Origin: an uncultured Chloroflexota bacterium
GTDB taxonomy: Bacteria; Chloroflexota; Anaerolineae; Anaerolineales; Villigracilaceae
Direction of reading: 5' to 3'
DNA: 8,387 nucleotides
Assembly: GCA_903837815.1 (NCBI GenBank)
Contig: CAILWD010000125.1
Location: 1-8,387, forward strand
Shown here piece after piece: positions 6,968 to 8,387 of this stretch. The notes under the pieces were generated by a model. The model saw only the letters and a list, made by a program, of their open reading frames with translations, did not search any database and had not been told where the DNA came from. The position numbers and the translations under genes were made by a program. How positions within the stretch are numbered: position 1 is the stretch's first letter; each line of letters opens with the position of its first letter.

Positions 6968-7060
6968 TCACGGGATACTGACACCTATGGCCGACAACGA
7001 TGTTATCGCCAATGACATTCCCAATCCAGCTTCAATATCAGACTTTTGAGGTTTCGGCAT
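6968..7060 (-). CDS. possible 30-residue peptide gene
   Basis: The ATG at 7060 opens a frame of 30 codons ending in TGA at 6970-6968. The peptide is MPKPQKSDIEAG followed by a weakly hydrophobic tail, MSLAITSLSAIGVSIP. A perfect AGGAGG (7070-7065) lies 4 bases before the ATG, and an extended -10 promoter (7090-7082) lies just upstream. This is a better set of initiation signals than the 890-residue gene has. The leader would be only about 15 bases. I recognise no family. It could be a small peptide or leader, or the broken start of a longer gene. One extra base near 7025 would join it to another frame reading IGNVIGDNIVVG, which stays open to a TAA at 6929-6927. Confidence 0.45.
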   Translation of the reverse strand: MPKPQKSDIEAGLGMSLAITSLSAIGVSIP

Positions 7061-7081
7061 TTTCCCTCCTGAAGTGTTCAA

Positions 7082-7090
7082 ATTATAGCA
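7082..7090 (-). promoter_or_regulatory. extended -10 promoter upstream of the small ORF
   Basis: Minus-strand TGCTATAAT is a consensus extended -10 element. The expected start is near 7075, directly before the AGGAGG at 7070-7065. It shares the ten bases GTGCTATAAT with the promoter at 6926-6934. The -35 region is not recognisable. Confidence 0.6.
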
Positions 7091-7114
7091 CGCTGAATTC
7101 TCCTTCCGTTCGAG

Positions 7115-7120
7115 TAAAAT
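7115..7120 (+). promoter_or_regulatory. weak candidate -10 for the GNAT gene
   Basis: TAAAAT resembles a -10 hexamer, with CTGAAT (7093-7098) at 16-base spacing as a poor -35. It lies about 45 bases before the GNAT start, in the intergenic region shared with the minus-strand promoters. It is offered only because a plus-strand promoter is expected here. Confidence 0.3.
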
Positions 7121-7164
7121 ATAGACCTTCTTAGTCTGTATTTATTGGTAAAGGAAACACATTG

Positions 7165-7938
7165 ATGAACAAGTCTGAAATCCTTAAACTCTACGACAAA
7201 GACCTGCGGCGGGAAGTGAAATATCCCGAAGCGCGCAAGGAAGTCACGGCGGACGTGGTGCGCTTCATCCGCGAAGCGCCCGGCATGAATTTTGTCTCCT
7301 ACACTTTTGCCGAGGAGTCGCGTCTCGATGGTGTGGTCAAAAACGAAGTGGCATATTTTGCTCCGATGAATCAGCCATTCACTTGGAAAGTCTATGACCA
7401 CGACCCGCTGCCCAACGCGGGCGAAATCCTCAAATCAAATGGCTTTGTGCGCGACGACGACCCGGGCGAAGTGATGCTGTTCGACGTCGAGCACGCGCCT
7501 GCGCAACTGCTGGAGCCTGTTACCGCCGACATCCGCCGCATCAGCGACCCCGAAGGTCTCAAGGACATCATCTTCGTTTTGGACAAGGTCTGGGGCGGTA
7601 GCAATACCTGGGTCAACGGCAGGCTGGGTGGCCATTTTAAAGTCCCTGGCTACCTCAGCATTTACGTCGCCTATGCGGAAAATGTCCCTGCTTCCATCGG
7701 CTGGACGTACTTCCCGAAGGGTCAGTTCGCGACATTGTTTGCTGGCACCACCCTGCCCGAACATAGAAAACGCGGTTTATACACCAGCATCCTTGCCACA
7801 CGGGTACAGGAAATCCGCGCTCGTGGTTATCGTTACGCAGTTGTCGAAGCGGGTGACATGAGCAGGCCCATCGTCGAAAAACATGGTTTCGAACACCTCA
7901 CAACAACATGGGATTACATCCTGGAAAAAGGAAAATAG
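7165..7938 (+). CDS. GNAT-family N-acetyltransferase with a degenerate N-terminal GNAT-like half
   Basis: This 257-residue soluble protein probably transfers an acyl group from acyl-CoA to an amine; the acceptor is unknown. The C-terminal half holds the GNAT core. TTLPEHRKRGLYTSIL (195-210) is motif A, the pyrophosphate-binding loop and helix, with RKRGLY in place of the usual RxxGxG/A. YAVVEAGDMSRPIVEKHGF (224-242) is the motif B region ending in the typical GF. The N-terminal half has a similar ending, FTWKVYDHD...ILKSNGF (72-94), which suggests a second GNAT-like fold that has lost its cofactor loop. I chose the ATG at 7165, which has AAGGAA (7151-7156) 8 bases upstream; a TTG directly before it at 7162 is the alternative. 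The gene is GC-rich like the ABC genes. The next gene follows after three bases, so the two are probably co-transcribed. Confidence 0.85.
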   Translation: MNKSEILKLYDKDLRREVKYPEARKEVTADVVRFIREAPGMNFVSYTFAEESRLDGVVKNEVAYFAPMNQPFTWKVYDHDPLPNAGEILKSNGFVRDDDPGEVMLFDVEHAPAQLLEPVTADIRRISDPEGLKDIIFVLDKVWGGSNTWVNGRLGGHFKVPGYLSIYVAYAENVPASIGWTYFPKGQFATLFAGTTLPEHRKRGLYTSILATRVQEIRARGYRYAVVEAGDMSRPIVEKHGFEHLTTTWDYILEKGK

Positions 7939-7941
7939 AAC

Positions 7942-8387
7942 ATGCCAAAGAAGTATTCAATCAACTGGGAAGATGAAGTCCCCGTCTCCTTCGAAGTGGA
8001 CGGGGTGACGTACGCCTCGCTGGAGGACGTCACCAACCCGAAGGACAGGCGCAAGCTGGAAGCCATGCTCGATACTTCGGAGGAAATCGAGCAGTCCTTC
8101 GACGACTTCGACAAAAACTTCGACAAAGAGTTCGCCGAAATGAAGTCGGATTCCAAAACGATGGAAAACATCATCTTCTGGATTTTCTCCGGCGTGGCGG
8201 CGTTGATGTTGTTGATTGCGGGAATTTCGTCTTTTTTCAACGTCCAGAAATTGAGCAAAGAGCAAGGCTCCGACGGCGTGGTGGTGGACGTAGTCAAGCA
8301 CCGCCAATATATCGACGAGCAGGATGAGGTCTACGACGATTTTTATTTCCCCGTTGTGCGCTTCACCGCCTCGGATGGCAAGACCCG
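7942..8387 (+). CDS. membrane protein with DUF3592-like domain (3' partial)
   Basis: The ATG at 7942 opens a frame that runs off the window after 148 full codons. Residues 1-73 are soluble and acidic, with a run of Phe-Asp repeats (FDDFDKNFDKEF, 53-64). Residues 77-99 form one membrane helix (IIFWIFSGVAALMLLIAGIS). After the helix, GVVVDVV at about 112-118 and YFPVVRFTASDGK (135-147) match the pattern I know for DUF3592, a domain of unknown function found in membrane proteins that often continues to a second helix. The gene starts three bases after the GNAT stop. An AAGG-type ribosome site lies about ten bases before the ATG, inside the GNAT end. No functional link between the two genes is known to me. 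Confidence 0.8.
   Translation, partial: MPKKYSINWEDEVPVSFEVDGVTYASLEDVTNPKDRRKLEAMLDTSEEIEQSFDDFDKNFDKEFAEMKSDSKTMENIIFWIFSGVAALMLLIAGISSFFNVQKLSKEQGSDGVVVDVVKHRQYIDEQDEVYDDFYFPVVRFTASDGKT

Noticed and set aside
7121..7143. Short inverted repeat AGAC...GTCT upstream of the GNAT gene as an operator
   Set aside because: Only four bases pair cleanly, which is expected by chance in this length.
7162..7164. TTG start for the GNAT gene
   Set aside because: An ATG follows immediately at 7165 with better spacing (8 bases) from AAGGAA.
1..8387. CRISPR array, tRNA, rRNA, transposase or phage genes
   Set aside because: No regularly spaced direct repeats, cloverleaf-type sequence, rRNA core motif or integrase/transposase motif was seen on either strand.

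Overview
The window is ordinary bacterial chromosome. Two high-GC blocks on the plus strand flank a more AT-rich block on the minus strand. I cannot name the organism from sequence alone. The high-GC genes, a palindromic repeat built on TGGTTGAGTAG...CGAAACCA, and the DUF3592 and tandem-GNAT proteins would fit a Chloroflexota (Anaerolineae-type) genome or metagenome bin. That is an inference from general familiarity, not a database match.

Region 1 (1-3631, plus strand) is an export operon. It holds the 3' end of an ABC half-transporter (1-787), a class I SAM-dependent methyltransferase whose GTG start overlaps that gene by 11 bases (777-1574), and a complete 623-residue ABC half-transporter (1760-3631). 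The two ATPase domains have complementary defects. The first has Asp in place of the Walker B catalytic Glu, and the second has LSVGQ in place of LSGGQ. This is the pattern of a heterodimeric exporter with one working and one degenerate ATP site. The gap before the second transporter gene (1575-1759) is mostly two inverted copies of a REP-like palindromic repeat. The left copy supplies the stop codon of the methyltransferase. A strong bidirectional terminator (3633-3674) closes the operon.

Region 2 (3677-7090, minus strand) is an accessory block of unrecognised function. Read in its own direction it holds an extended -10 promoter and a possible 30-residue peptide gene (6968-7060). A second promoter with the same ten bases, GTGCTATAAT, follows. 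Next come an 890-residue soluble, helical, TPR-like protein (4201-6873) and a 175-residue protein with one N-terminal membrane segment (3677-4204). The last two overlap by ATGA and are probably translationally coupled. They look like a soluble scaffold and a membrane-anchored partner.

Region 3 (7165-8387, plus strand) returns to high GC. It holds a GNAT-family acetyltransferase with a second, degenerate GNAT-like half at its N-terminus. Three bases later begins a membrane protein with a DUF3592-like domain that runs off the window. No tRNA, rRNA, CRISPR array, transposase or phage gene was seen. The best candidates for something undescribed are the 890/175-residue pair, the small ORF upstream of it, and the paired repeat element.
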